In this document: positions 11,031 through 21,570 of the stretch, piece by piece
How the letters are laid out: each line of letters opens with the position of its first letter
Position numbering within the stretch: the stretch's first letter is position 1
Assembly: GCA_030386875.1 (NCBI GenBank)
Contig: CM059566.1
Coordinates: 44,676,068 to 44,740,067, forward strand
Source of the DNA: Morinoia aosen
Taxonomy: Eukaryota; Arthropoda; Malacostraca; Amphipoda; Talitridae
Reading direction: 5' to 3'
Length of the DNA: 64,000 nt
The notes under the pieces: generated by a model
What the model saw: only the letters and a program-made list of their open reading frames with translations
Told to the model about the DNA's origin: nothing
Databases searched by the model: none
Position numbers and translations under genes: made by a program

Positions 11031-11178
11031 TATGGTCCTGAGCTGAGAGTTCGGCAGCATTCCTTTTGTTGAAATGAAACAGAATTTTGGTTTTGATGCG
11101 GATCATTTTTTTCGGTTTACTGCTGTGCTGTTTATCATCGCTTTTGGTGTTTTCTTCAGCTTTTATCTTAATTGTATG
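11031..11178 (+). repeat. Family A dispersed repeat, interrupted by a 44-bp array
   Basis: Starts GGTCCTGAGCTGAGAGTTC and continues CCTTTTGTTGAAATGAAAC, TTTTTCGGTTTACTGCTG and CTTCAGCTTTTATCTT. At that point, where other copies continue GTTTCATGAAC, the 44-bp array takes over. The 3' third is not recovered on the far side. Confidence 0.75.
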
Positions 11179-12473
11179 GCTCACCAGACAACAAACTATA
11201 GAGTTACGTATGTCTGTGTATCGCTCACCCAACAACTAACTATAGAGTTACGTATGTTTGTTTATCGCTCACCAAACAACAAACTTTAGAGTTAGTATGT
11301 TTGTGTATCGCTCACCCAACAACAAACTATAGAGTTACGTATGTTTGTGTATCGCTCACCCAACAACAAACTATAGAGTTACGTATGTTTTTGTATCGCT
11401 CACCCAACAACAAACTATAGAGTTACGTATGTTTGTGTATCGCTCACCCAACAACAAACTATAGAGTTACGTAGGTTAGAGTATCGCTCACCCAACAACA
11501 AACTATAGAGTTACGTATGTTTGTGTATCGCTCACCCAACAACAAACTATAGAGTTACGTATGTTTGTGTATCGCTCACCCAACAACAAACTATACGTAG
11601 AGTTACGTAGGTTAGAGTATCGCTCACCCAACAACAAACTATAGAGTTACGTATGTTTGTGTATCGCTCACCCAACAACAAACTATAGAGTTACGTATGT
11701 TTGTGTATCGCTCACCCAACAACAAACTATAGAGTTACGTAGGTTAGAGTATCGCTCACCCAACAACAAACTATAGAGTTACGTATGTTTGTGTATCGCT
11801 CACCCAACAACAAACTATAGAGTTACGTATGTTTGTGTATCGCTCACCCAACAACAAACTATAGAGTTACGTAGGTTAGAGTATCGCTCACCCAACAACA
11901 AACTATAGAGTTACGTAGGTTTGTGTATCGCTCACCCAACAACAAACTATAGAGTTACGTATGTTTGTGTATCGCTCACCCAACAACAAACTATAGAGTT
12001 ACGTATGTTTGTGTATCGCTCACCCAACAACAAACTGTAGAGTTACGTATGTTTGTGTATCGCTCACCCTACGACAAACTGTAGAGTTACGTAGGTTTGT
12101 GTATCGCTCACCCTACGACAAACTGTAGAGTTACGTAGGTTTGTGTATCGCTCACCCAACAACAAACTTTAGAGTTACGTAGGTTTGTGTATCGCTCACT
12201 CAACAACAAACTATAGAGTTACGTAGGTTTGTGTATCGCTCACTCAACAACAAACTATAGAGTTACGTATGTTTGTGTATCGCTCACCCAACAACAAACT
12301 GTAGAGTTACGTATGTTTGTGTATCGCTCACCCTACGACAAACTGTAGAGTTACGTATGTTTGTGTATCGCTCACCCAACAACAAACTGTAGAGTTACGT
12401 ATGTTTGTGTATCGCTCACCCTACGACAAACTGTAGAGTTACGTAGGTTTGTGTATCGCTCACCCAACAACTA
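11179..12473. repeat. 44-bp minisatellite array, about 29 copies
   Basis: Units carry GCTCACCCAACAACAAACTA then TAGAGTTACGTATGTTTG and TGTATC. Variants include TACGTAGGTTAGAG (recurring about every third unit between 11470 and 11890), CCCTACGACAAACTGTAG in late units, and one unit with a 4-base CGTA expansion near 11595. The early part shows a three-unit higher-order period. Confidence 0.97.
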
Positions 12474-13230
12474 ACCCTCACGTTTTGTGCGTGCGCTCGC
12501 AGCTTGTTGGAAATTTTCCCTCACACAAGTGATCACTGTAAAGCGCCTGTGTTACGCTGGAATTACCAAGCGTTGTTCTTCCCTGTTTGAACCTGCTGCG
12601 TCGGATCTTGGGTTGGTTCTAAATCACTGCTGTTGACTGTAATAGCATGCCAACTTTTGTCTGAAGAAACCTAAAGCTCGTTATTTAACAATCACAGCCG
12701 TTGACTCTGAATAGCATGTTAACTTTTGTTTGAAGAACCTAATTAAGCAAATTGAGCAAATAAACTTAACAATTCCTCACTTCAAGCATGTCAACATTGT
12801 GGGCTATTATTATCCAGATTAAAAATCAGTAATTCGCGTTACCGTTCTAACATATTGTCCCGAAGAAAATTCTCATCTTTTTGACATTTTACGACACACA
12901 AATGCCTCTCGTTAACATCCAGGCATTTCATGTCAGACACGAAGCTCGTATATGCCACAACATAATCCACGTAACTTCAAATTAACGGACAAAAAAGCCA
13001 CTTAATAATTTCATTCGTCAACTCGTCCTCGAAGTCTTCTGTCCAATCCAACAACATCACTGGCAGTTAAGAATTTTGAGTCGCTGAAGCTCACTTCGAT
13101 CATTGGACACGACATGACGCCTGGCTTATGGCATTGTGTTTGGTGTTGTAGCGGGATCTTGCCTGGGGGAGCGCGTGCTGGTTGATGTTCTTCTTTGTTT
13201 GTTTATACCGAGGTTATATGAGTGAACCTT
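12474..13230. other. No recognisable gene
   Basis: A small imperfect duplication is visible: GTTGACTGTAATAGCATGCC near 12632 and GTTGACTCTGAATAGCATGT near 12701, each followed by AACTTTTGT, TGAAGAA and CCTAA. No coding signal seen. Confidence 0.5.
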
Positions 13231-13605
13231 GGGCTCGTGTGACCCCTCACGGGGATACGACTGGTGTATCTGTGGGAATTGGAGCCCTCAGGTTGGAAAT
13301 GCGAAGTCCCGAACGGAAGGTCAGGTAGGACTTTTTTTTTTGTTGAATTAGAATAAGTTTTTATTTGTTACGGATTTTGTTTTTTTCCGTTCACTGTTGT
13401 TTTTTAGCACCTTTGAAATTCTTCAACTGTAATCTTTCCTTATAAATTTTTTCCTTAGCATACTATTCCTTAACATTTGGTTTAGCGTGGGAACACACCC
13501 CGTTCCTTTACTCCAATATAGATGAAGCCTTCCTCATTCCTCTATTTGGAACGCCTTTGTTGCAGTTGAGTCTTAACCTAACTTATCTAATCTAATCCGT
13601 TCTGG
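13231..13605 (+). repeat. Family A dispersed repeat
   Basis: A long copy: CCCCTCACGGGGATACGAC and ATCTGTGGGAATTGGAGCCC at the 5' end, then the CCCGAACGGAAGGTCAGGTA motif, TTTTGTTGAATTAG, a TTCCGTTCACTGTTG stretch, and a 3' end with GGAACGCCTTTGTTGCAG and TTATCTAATCTAATC. Confidence 0.7.
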
Positions 13606-15754
13606 CATGGGAGATTATAAGAACCTTTATTGCAGAAATAAGTTCCGTGTAGCAGGCAATTTAAATTGGCTGTTGAACAGATTTCAAACGATGAAACTCC
13701 GGTGTGTTGCATTGCTCGCAACTAAGTGTAACATGCGACAAATGCCTCATTAATGTAATTGAAAATCTAATTAGGGATTTCTGCGGGTACTGCCTAATTT
13801 AAAAATTTGTGCATATTGTTGGATTGTTGTAAGTGCCTTACCGAAATGTTACTTCTGTCCAACGCTTACTGTTTGTATGAACTGTTGCCGCGTGTGCATG
13901 AAAGAGTCTGCCTGCAAAGGTGAGGGCTTAAACACGTCGGTATAATTTCAAGCGCGCTGCATTTGAGCAAACGCCTTTAAAGTTTTCACTCCACATAGTA
14001 ACGAAATTAATATTAAAATTCCTAGTCTCAAATGCTAGAAGTCAAGAACAAAAACGGACCGTGAAGCCAATCTCAGATGCATTTGTGCGTTGCGAAACAC
14101 AGCGCTGGCAGTTCACGGACTCTGATCATTTGAGGCATTTCTATTTAAAGGCACCTTTTCATCTCCCTTTTTGCTCAACAAAAGCGGAAGTCAGTCAGCG
14201 GCTTCGATCGGCGTGCCGGTATTCAACCGAACAGCGTCGTGCCAAAATGCATTTCATACGGAATTTGGCTAGACGAGACGTCGTATTAGAAACTGCTGGT
14301 CGTGCCGACGTTCTGAGAACAAATTCTATGCATTCAACGCCGATCTTTGCGATGTAGTTGTGACATGTTCGGATTCGCAATTAATTGGCGCTGTAACTCA
14401 GCAATTTTTGCATTACCGAGCTGGTCATTTAACTTCATCTGAAACGACGCTCAGCATCTACTGCCTCACTGAATTAGTTTGTGAGGCAAAATTTGGCGCG
14501 ACACTGTTTCGGGTCCAACGCCGCTTCCCGATTTCGCCATTTCTAGGAGATTAATTTCCAGGTCTGATCAGAAAATGCTCCTTTTTAAACTGCGATGGGG
14601 ACGCAGATATCGTCCGTAGATTTTCATCGCTTCCAATCAATGGAATAGTTATTGTTGTAGACGCTGTTTTTATTTGCAACCAGTGTTAAGCGACGGAAGA
14701 GGGGAATTTTTTTTTCGATGGAGCGATCATTGGACGGTGCTGACTAGCAAGACGAGAGGTTGTCTACGCGCGCAGTTGCCTTTTAAAGTTTTTGTTAAGT
14801 TACAGACTGGAATCGTAGTGCAGCGTATTGAGTTCCAATGGAGGACTGGACGAAATTTTGCTCGTGCTGAGAAAATTAAACTTCTTTGAAATTCACGGCA
14901 CTGAAAAAATAGAAAAAAAGAGTGAAGTGTCTTCTGGTTTTCTGCGTAGACCTGACTTGTGTCACTACTCGTTATTGCCAAGCTGCGTACTCAGCAGTTT
15001 TATAAGCGCGTGATGAAGTGTTACGTCGCCCTGCGTAAATAATAGATCCTGCAATGACACGTGCTTGTTTTAGAAATGTTAGAACATCAAACTTCCCATT
15101 AACGCATTGAATGCACTTGCTCATGATTTTATACTTCATTCGACATTTTTAGCAATCTTCACATTGTAGCGTACATGCAGTAGCGGCTTTCGATGGCTTT
15201 TGAAAATTTGTTTATGTTACGTGGTTGCGACTTCCTAAACATGAATAGCTCGAGGCACAGGTGTTCTGACGCGCGGTGTAGAGAAAAAACTTTCGTCTTC
15301 ACTAGGGGACTTCCAAGATTTCTACGATTTATTTATCCCAAATTCAATTATGTGCTGCAACTTCAAAAGAGGAGTTGTAGAAGAGGTCACAATTGGAAAA
15401 TTTTTTAAAGTAATTTCTCTGGAGTGCTGAATGTTGCTTGTCTTGCATGCAGTGTTCTCGTATAGCGAACTAGATTGTTTTTACAATGTTTTTGTGAAAT
15501 GCTTCATTTGTTAACTTTTTCTGTATATTTTCCGCCTGAATATGATGTTGGTTACATAGAAATGTTGCTTTTTATAGACTTATGGTGATGTTGAATTTTG
15601 TAAATTAACAATTTGAATTTTGTCTTAGTATTATGATCAGGATTTTTTTCGTATTTTGACACATGATGAACTCGAACAATTTTATGAGGTTCAGAGTTTG
15701 GAGCAGAAAACATTCGTTCGCGCTTATTTTAGCTTTCTTTTTGCACATTTAAAA
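13606..15754. other. No recognisable gene
   Basis: Over 2 kb without tandem, inverted or family A structure. Frames of 60-98 codons occur on both strands (largest plus frame 14061-14357), often antisense to one another, and none shows a domain I recognise. A diverged exon cannot be excluded from sequence alone. Confidence 0.45.
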
Positions 15755-16065
15755 ATGTGCGAGGGCCCAAGCTGAGAGTTAGGTCGGCCGTCTTTTTGTT
15801 GAAATAAAATGGTTTTGTTCTGTTAAGGACCACCTTTTTATCGATTCACTACTGTCCTGTTTTTCAGCACCTACTACTTCCTTCTGCAACTTTTATCTTG
15901 TTTCATAATCTTCATTTTCAAATTACTGTTTCTATGTCCTTTCTGCATAAATTCCAGGCTTCATTAACTCCATACTAAACGATACCTTGCTCCTTCCTCT
16001 CTTTGGATCGCCTTTCTAGCGGATAGGGAGACTTAAACTAACTAATAATCTAATCTTTTGCTCAT
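15755..16065 (+). repeat. Family A dispersed repeat
   Basis: Begins GAGGGCCCAAGCTGAGAGTT and continues TTTTTGTTGAAATAAAATG, TTCACTACTGTCCTGTTTTT, TCAGCACCTACTACTTCC, a CTTCATTAACTCCATACTAA segment and GGGAGACTTAAACTAACTAA then TAATCTAATC. Confidence 0.8.
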
Positions 16066-16134
16066 TGAAATGTTCCTGTTGTGAGACTCGCGAAAATCAT
16101 CACGGTAATGACATGAAAATGAGACTGAATGATG

Positions 16135-16460
16135 ACCCTTCAGGGAGATGCAACTATTACATTACATCTATGAAAATTATGTGAGGCCCCGAGCTCGAGT
16201 TTATGTAGGAATTCCTTTTGTTGAAATAGAATAGTTTTTTCGGTGCACTGTTACCCTGTTTTTCAGCACCTACAACTCTCTTCTAACACTTTTTTCTTGC
16301 TTCATGAACTTCTTTTTCAGCTTGCTGTTTCAATACCCCTGCTGCAAAGATTTCCGTTCTCTTAATTCCACACTAAATGGTGTCTTCCTCCTTCCTCTCT
16401 TTCGAACGTCTTTGTTCGGGTCAGGGAGGCTTTAAACGAACATCTAATCTAATCCGACAG
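16135..16460 (+). repeat. Family A dispersed repeat
   Basis: Begins with the CCCTTCAGGGAGATGCAAC head, then GGCCCCGAGCTCGAGTTTA, CTTTTGTTGAAATAGAATAG, TGTTTTTCAGCACCTACAAC, CTTAATTCCACACTAAATGG and a GTCAGGGAGGCTTTAAACG end. It lies directly downstream of another copy in the same orientation. Confidence 0.78.
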
Positions 16461-17224
16461 TGAATGAAGTCCATTTGCTTCTACCACGAAACTCTCATAA
16501 TTTATTAGATATTCAAACACTGCAATGGTTTGGGCGCAGTTAGGCGTCGAGTTTCAATATGATAGCGTCACTAATTTTTTTTTTAAAGTTTTGTATTAAT
16601 TTGATCCGTAATTACAATATGAAGTGGGTTATAATTCAGGTTATTTTCTGAGCTCGGTAATGAAAGATTTGGCTGACTGTAAATGATATTTTGAGGTCCA
16701 AACATCTCCGTAGAGGCCGTTATGAAATTGAGCCTCATAATCAAAAGGTATTCTCAGCGTTCTTTTGGTCCCGTGCAGGCTATCGTCTAGCGGTCAGCTC
16801 GAGATAAAATTAGACGATGAACGCAAAATGATGGTCGGTTTTTCTGAGAACATTTCGTGAGAGTTTTCAGAAGAACATCGACATTGACGGGTAGCTTTCA
16901 CGTTACGTTCCAGGTTTCGTGAAATATTTGAAGCGATGGCATCTTGCTAATGACTTTTGAATTTTTTTTTAAACTTCAGGAATTTTGTAGCTCTAATTTC
17001 GCAATCTGAAGTTCTTGACCGAGCTGATTTTTTCACTTCGCTTTCTGTCATCTGTAACGAAGAGCAAATCTCGACTTCACTCGAAATTATACAATTCTAT
17101 TCGACTTCACGCTACAAACTTGAAGGTGTTCCATCTCAGAAGAATTTTCCCACTAATAAAAAAATGTTTTGACATGCAATAAGTTCTACCAGTACTTCAT
17201 TCGGTGTCTCTCATGGAGACGTGC
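16461..17224. other. No recognisable gene or repeat
   Basis: AT-rich sequence. A 71-codon plus frame (16957-17172) has no recognisable features. Confidence 0.5.
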
Positions 17225-17630
17225 CCTTAACGCAAGGCGGTGCCGTCGTGATGCCTCACGTTGGAGGAAAATGTGAGGTCATGAGCTGCGAGTCATGTGA
17301 GCTTTCTTTTTTGTATAAATGAAACATGTTTTTCGTTCTGCTAAGGATCATATTTTTCGGTTCACTGCTGTCTTGTCTTTAAAGCACCTCTGAATTTTTT
17401 CTCCAACTTTTATCTTGTTCCATAGCCTTCATTCTCAACTTTCTGAAATTAAATAAATAAAACTTTCTGAGAATTTTATGTGCAGGGTATCCTGTTCGGG
17501 AGCACACCGTCTGCGTAGATCACACGTTCCATTAACTAAGTATTAAATGGTGTCTTCATCCTTCCTCTCTTTGAACATCTTGGAAGGGAGACTGAAACAA
17601 ACTTATAATCCCCCAACCAATCAATTCAAT
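17225..17630 (+). repeat. Family A dispersed repeat, diverged
   Basis: Head with GATGCCTCACGTTGGAGG, then GAGGTCATGAGCTGCGAGTC, TTTTGTATAAATGAAAC, TTTTTCGGTTCACTGCTGTC and a 3' end CCTTCCTCTCTTTGAACATC. About 60 extra bases, including AATTAAATAAATAAAACT, lie in the middle compared with other copies. Confidence 0.7.
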
Positions 17631-17970
17631 CTCTAAGTTCACATTTCTAAGGACACGAGCAGCGTAAGTAATAACTTATTAACGTTGCTCATTCCTTCAA
17701 ATATGTACTTATTCGCGCAGGAAAATTTTTTGCCTTCAACCTCGTTCCGTGCAGTAGGTATCGAGTCGTATTTTGAATCGAGTGTAAGATGAATTCTATA
17801 ACTGTTATTTAGAAAAATGTGATCTTAGTAGCTTGATAATGTTACTTTCAGCTGTAAGCAGTTCTCACTTCATAATTATCGATCTTGGTCATCGAATGAA
17901 ATAATTTTCCTTTAAACATAATGAACGCACGGTAATCAACATAATTCATACGTTGATTACTTTCCATGTC
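17631..17970. other. No recognisable gene or repeat
   Basis: Single-copy looking, AT-rich spacer between two family A copies. Confidence 0.5.
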
Positions 17971-18335
17971 AACTGCCCCTCAGGGGGATACAACAATTTT
18001 ATCTATGGGAATTTGCACTCCCAGGGGGAAAATGTGTGAGCAAGCTGAGAGTTAGGCACGCCTTCTTTTTGTTGAAATAAAATGTTTTTTGCTATGTTGA
18101 GGACCATCTTTTTTCGGTTCACTGCTGTCCTGTTTTTCAGCACCTACTACTTTCTTCTTCAAGTTTTATCTTGTTTCATGAACTTTTTCTCAACTTACTA
18201 TTTCTATGCTCTTTCTGCATCGATTCCGCATTCCATTATCTCCATATTAAATGGTGCCTTCCTCCTTGCTCCCTTCGATACGCTCTTTTCTTGTAGCGGT
18301 TAGGGAGGCTTAAACTAACATATAATCTAATCTTC
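17971..18335 (+). repeat. Family A dispersed repeat, near full length
   Basis: One of the better copies: TGCCCCTCAGGGGGATACAA head, GAGCAAGCTGAGAGTTAGG, TTTTTGTTGAAATAAAATG, TTTCGGTTCACTGCTGTCC, TTTTTCAGCACCTACTAC, TTATCTCCATATTAAATGGT and GGGAGGCTTAAACTAACATA then TAATCTAATC. Confidence 0.82.
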
Positions 18336-18509
18336 CATATCAATGAAGCGAGGTTGGTTCATACATAGAATTTTAATTGCCGTGTTCATTACAAACATGG
18401 AGTTTTTAAATTTTATAGCCATAACGAGAAACATATGCTAAACGGTTTTGTTCAACACCGGGTGAAAACTAAAGGCAGTTTGTGGCTTATATAATTAGTT
18501 GAATTTCTA

Positions 18510-18890
18510 GGTGATTTCAGTCCTACAACCAGTAGAATATCTAGGCCGGATTCTGTCCTACAACGAGTAGAATATCTAGGCCGGATTCTGTCCCACAACC
18601 AATAGAATATCGAAGTTGAGATCTATCCCACACAAATCAAGCATAACACCTTGGTCGAGATCTGTCCTTCGTACATCACGTATAACACCAAGATTTTTTT
18701 CTGTTTACAAACAGCAAGTGGAATCTGGAGGTTAAGATCTGACCTACATCCATCAAGTAAAGTACTGAGGTCGATATCTGTCCTACGTACATCATGTGGC
18801 ATATCAAGACCGGCTTTTGTCCTACGCACACCATGCATGTATAATACCAAGACCGGCTTCTGTCTAAAAACAGCAAGTTACACCCAGAAC
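18510..18890. repeat. Degenerate tandem repeat of about 40-45 bp
   Basis: The phrase (G/A)ATCTGTCCTACG(T/A)ACA with AGTAGAATATCTAGGCCGG or ATAACACCAAGA recurs eight to nine times with drifting length and many substitutions. The first two units (TAGAATATCTAGGCCGGATT) are almost identical; the rest are old. It begins about 175 bases after a family A copy. Confidence 0.75.
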
Positions 18891-19501
18891 AAATTGCACA
18901 CAGCCGTCCTGCACAGCAGGGCATGCAGAACAGGCGGCGCAGCTCCCGTCCACAATTGTCTTCTCAGAAAAGGCCAAGCACTTTTCTTTTGATGAATAAA
19001 TGAAAGTGAAACTTCGGACAAGACGCAAACTGCAAAACTTTCTATTTATATTCACTTAGGCCCGAGAAATATCTCAAATGAAAGGAACTTCGTATTAATT
19101 ACAGGACGAAAGAACTGGAGTTTCCTTGCTATATAGAGCTCCTATGGAGCAAGTATGGCTCGAAAGTCTTCTCGCATGACGACAAGAGTTCCTTTTCTTG
19201 AGGTTCTTTCTCTAGTTTCATGCTTTTTCTGCGAAGCAATTAAAGCGCGAAGCATTCGTCCCTGAATTTTTTTTTTCGACTCAACGCTTGGAGGGATGAA
19301 TGCCTGAGTCTGGGAACGAATGAGGTTTTGTTGAGCTCGCTTCCGGTCGCCCTTGTCTCAAATGTTGCAGTTGAGGACCTGCATAACCTCGCAGCTTTTG
19401 TTATTTCCTTACGCTGGCTTCGCTCGTTTGCGTGAGTTGGGTCCTGCGAAATAATTACTCTGCATCGAGCGTGGTCACAGAGATAAATTTTGGAGGGTAA
19501 G
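18891..19501. other. No recognisable gene
   Basis: Frames on both strands (63-113 codons) overlap each other and the degenerate repeat; none is recognisable. Confidence 0.5.
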
Positions 19502-19758
19502 TTAACACGCTCCCCACGTATCGGGGTGTACCAGTCGGTAAATTGCTCATTCACGTACTAGTGACATATCTGTTTCGCGACCGCTTCAAGAAATAACTAT
19601 AATCATACCAGGTGAAATGTATCGTGCAATTGTATTTGCCATGTTTATTAGGAAGGATAAAAATGTATTCGAGCAGTGAAATCGATTTCCCTGTTTTGCT
19701 ACTCATAACCTAATTAAACCAACAGTTTACAACCGCGGAAACGCGGTGAACGTGTTAA
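19502..19758 (+). mobile_element. Family C MITE (TTAA type), copy C1
   Basis: Begins TTAACACGCTCCCCACGTAT and ends GGTGAACGTGTTAA. Internal landmarks shared with the two other copies are GTAAATTGCTCATTCACGTA and AGGAAGGATAAAAATGTATT followed by CGAGCAG. Noncoding, about 257 bp. Confidence 0.8.
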
Positions 19759-20685
19759 GCGAGAGACGGGCGTGTATGGGCTCCTGGCATGGGTTGTGGA
19801 TGACCTCGATAGCGAGAAGTAAACTTTGTGACAAAATATCGCTCATTTTTTGCTGGACAGTTTTACTTGAAAAGTTATGGCATAAAAGAACTTACGCCAT
19901 GTTTTACGCCATACGCGTAAAACTTCAGATTCGCTAAGTCAAATAAGAGGTAACTTATTGTAGTCTATCCCTTTTACGTTGTACCGAGGGCTGTGATGGC
20001 AGTAACATCACAATCTTGCTTCTTTTTTGTTCAAAAGAATGACGGTGCTTTGATCCAAAATCTACAAATAACGGATAACACATATTGTTTGAAAAATTGC
20101 TCTGGCAGCATTTCCAATTTGATGTGAGTGCATTTTAAATAAAGGACATTTTATTTTTCCCAGAGCGGGTACTTATTTTTTTGCTGTTTGATTTAGTTTT
20201 CAAAAGGCAGTGCTTTTATAAACGTCCACACCTTTATCCAGTCATTGGCAGTATAGGTATACATCTGCGCGCATTACACATGCACCACAGTTGTTTCGTC
20301 AATTTTTGCTATGAGCAAAAATTTTGTACATTTTGTTAATGATATCGCTTAGCACCCTTCTTCAGCACTAGCCCTTGATGTCGTTCAATAGGATTTTACT
20401 GGAAAAACTCTGCGTACGAGGCGCAAATTTTGGCTTAGTATCATCTTAGATGGTCAGGTTTCGTGCATGCTGAGAATAAGCAATCTTAAAAAAATGGGTT
20501 TTGTCTAAACTTCAAGCTAGAAAAAACACTCACGTAATTATTTGGCACCTTAGGTGGGCGGAAAACACACGTTCAGCTAAGTTTTGACCACAATTAAAAT
20601 TTTTTGTCATTGAGCTTCTGGTACACGAGAGCTAAATAAAGATACTATAAATGTTAAAATACCTACAGATATACGCATGGGATGG
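19759..20685. other. No recognisable gene or repeat
   Basis: AT-rich and apparently single copy; no frame or structure that I can support. Confidence 0.5.
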
Positions 20686-20689
20686 TTAG

Positions 20690-20876
20690 TTTTTACTGAA
20701 AGGAACTGTCGGGAGCTGAAGGCTAGAGATAGACCTTCCTTAGACGGATCGGATTTTTTTTTGCATTGCGGCGGACCACCTTTTATCTGTTCATTGCTGT
20801 CCTTTTTCCGGCAATCATTGCATTCTTCTTCAACTTTCGCCTTAATTTGTGAGCTTTGTTCTGATCTTTTGTTCTG
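20690..20876 (+). repeat. Family A dispersed repeat, partial
   Basis: GGACCACCTTTTATCTGTTC, ATTGCTGTCCTTTTTCCGG and CTTCTTCAACTTTCGCCTTA correspond to the middle of family A. The 3' third is missing and the 5' motif is unclear. Confidence 0.55.
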
Positions 20877-21570
20877 AAAGATTTATGTGACTATAGAACT
20901 CGGAGAAAAATCAACACAGTCCTTATCGCACAGTTCTTTAAAAATTGAACAGCTTTATTGAAAAATTTACTCTTTACTAAGAATTACTTACTGAAGTGAG
21001 AAATGACCATGTTTTGCAGTGTAGGTCTGAAGCACTGGTGTATCCGACCGTAAAATTCTTATTTAAGAAAACAGAATTGTGCTTCGTCCATGGAAACTTT
21101 TGCACTGGAGCTGAAGAACAACTCAAGCCTCATGAGACGAATTAAATCGGTAAAAATTTCGTTTTTAAGTACGATTGTTGTACTGCTGTTAGTGCGGTAA
21201 ATATTTTGCTCTGGGTCATAAGTAGTGGTTAATTAATAATAGTTCTTTTGTGACCACAAAATAACTCTTAGTTGTTTGGGAATTTTTCAATTTGAGATAA
21301 ATTATTTTCAAGATGTCAGTGAGTATTTACAATTGATGAAAAATCTTTATATTTCTGTCGACAGAGCACAACTTTACTGAATGAGGAATATTTGGTTACC
21401 AATCAATGAAGGAATGTGGGTTGATAAGGGAGCAACTTTTTCTTAATAAAAACAGCTTGCTGAAATTTCAAACAACATTTTGGACAGAAAACAGTGTGTG
21501 TTAAACTTTTAACTTTTAATGTTTAACTTTTTATGTATTTCAACGTAATTTAATTTTTTGCATTGGGAAC
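20877..21570. other. No recognisable gene or repeat
   Basis: AT-rich single-copy looking sequence. A small ACTTTTAACTTTTAATG repeat cluster (about 21505-21530) precedes the array. Confidence 0.5.
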
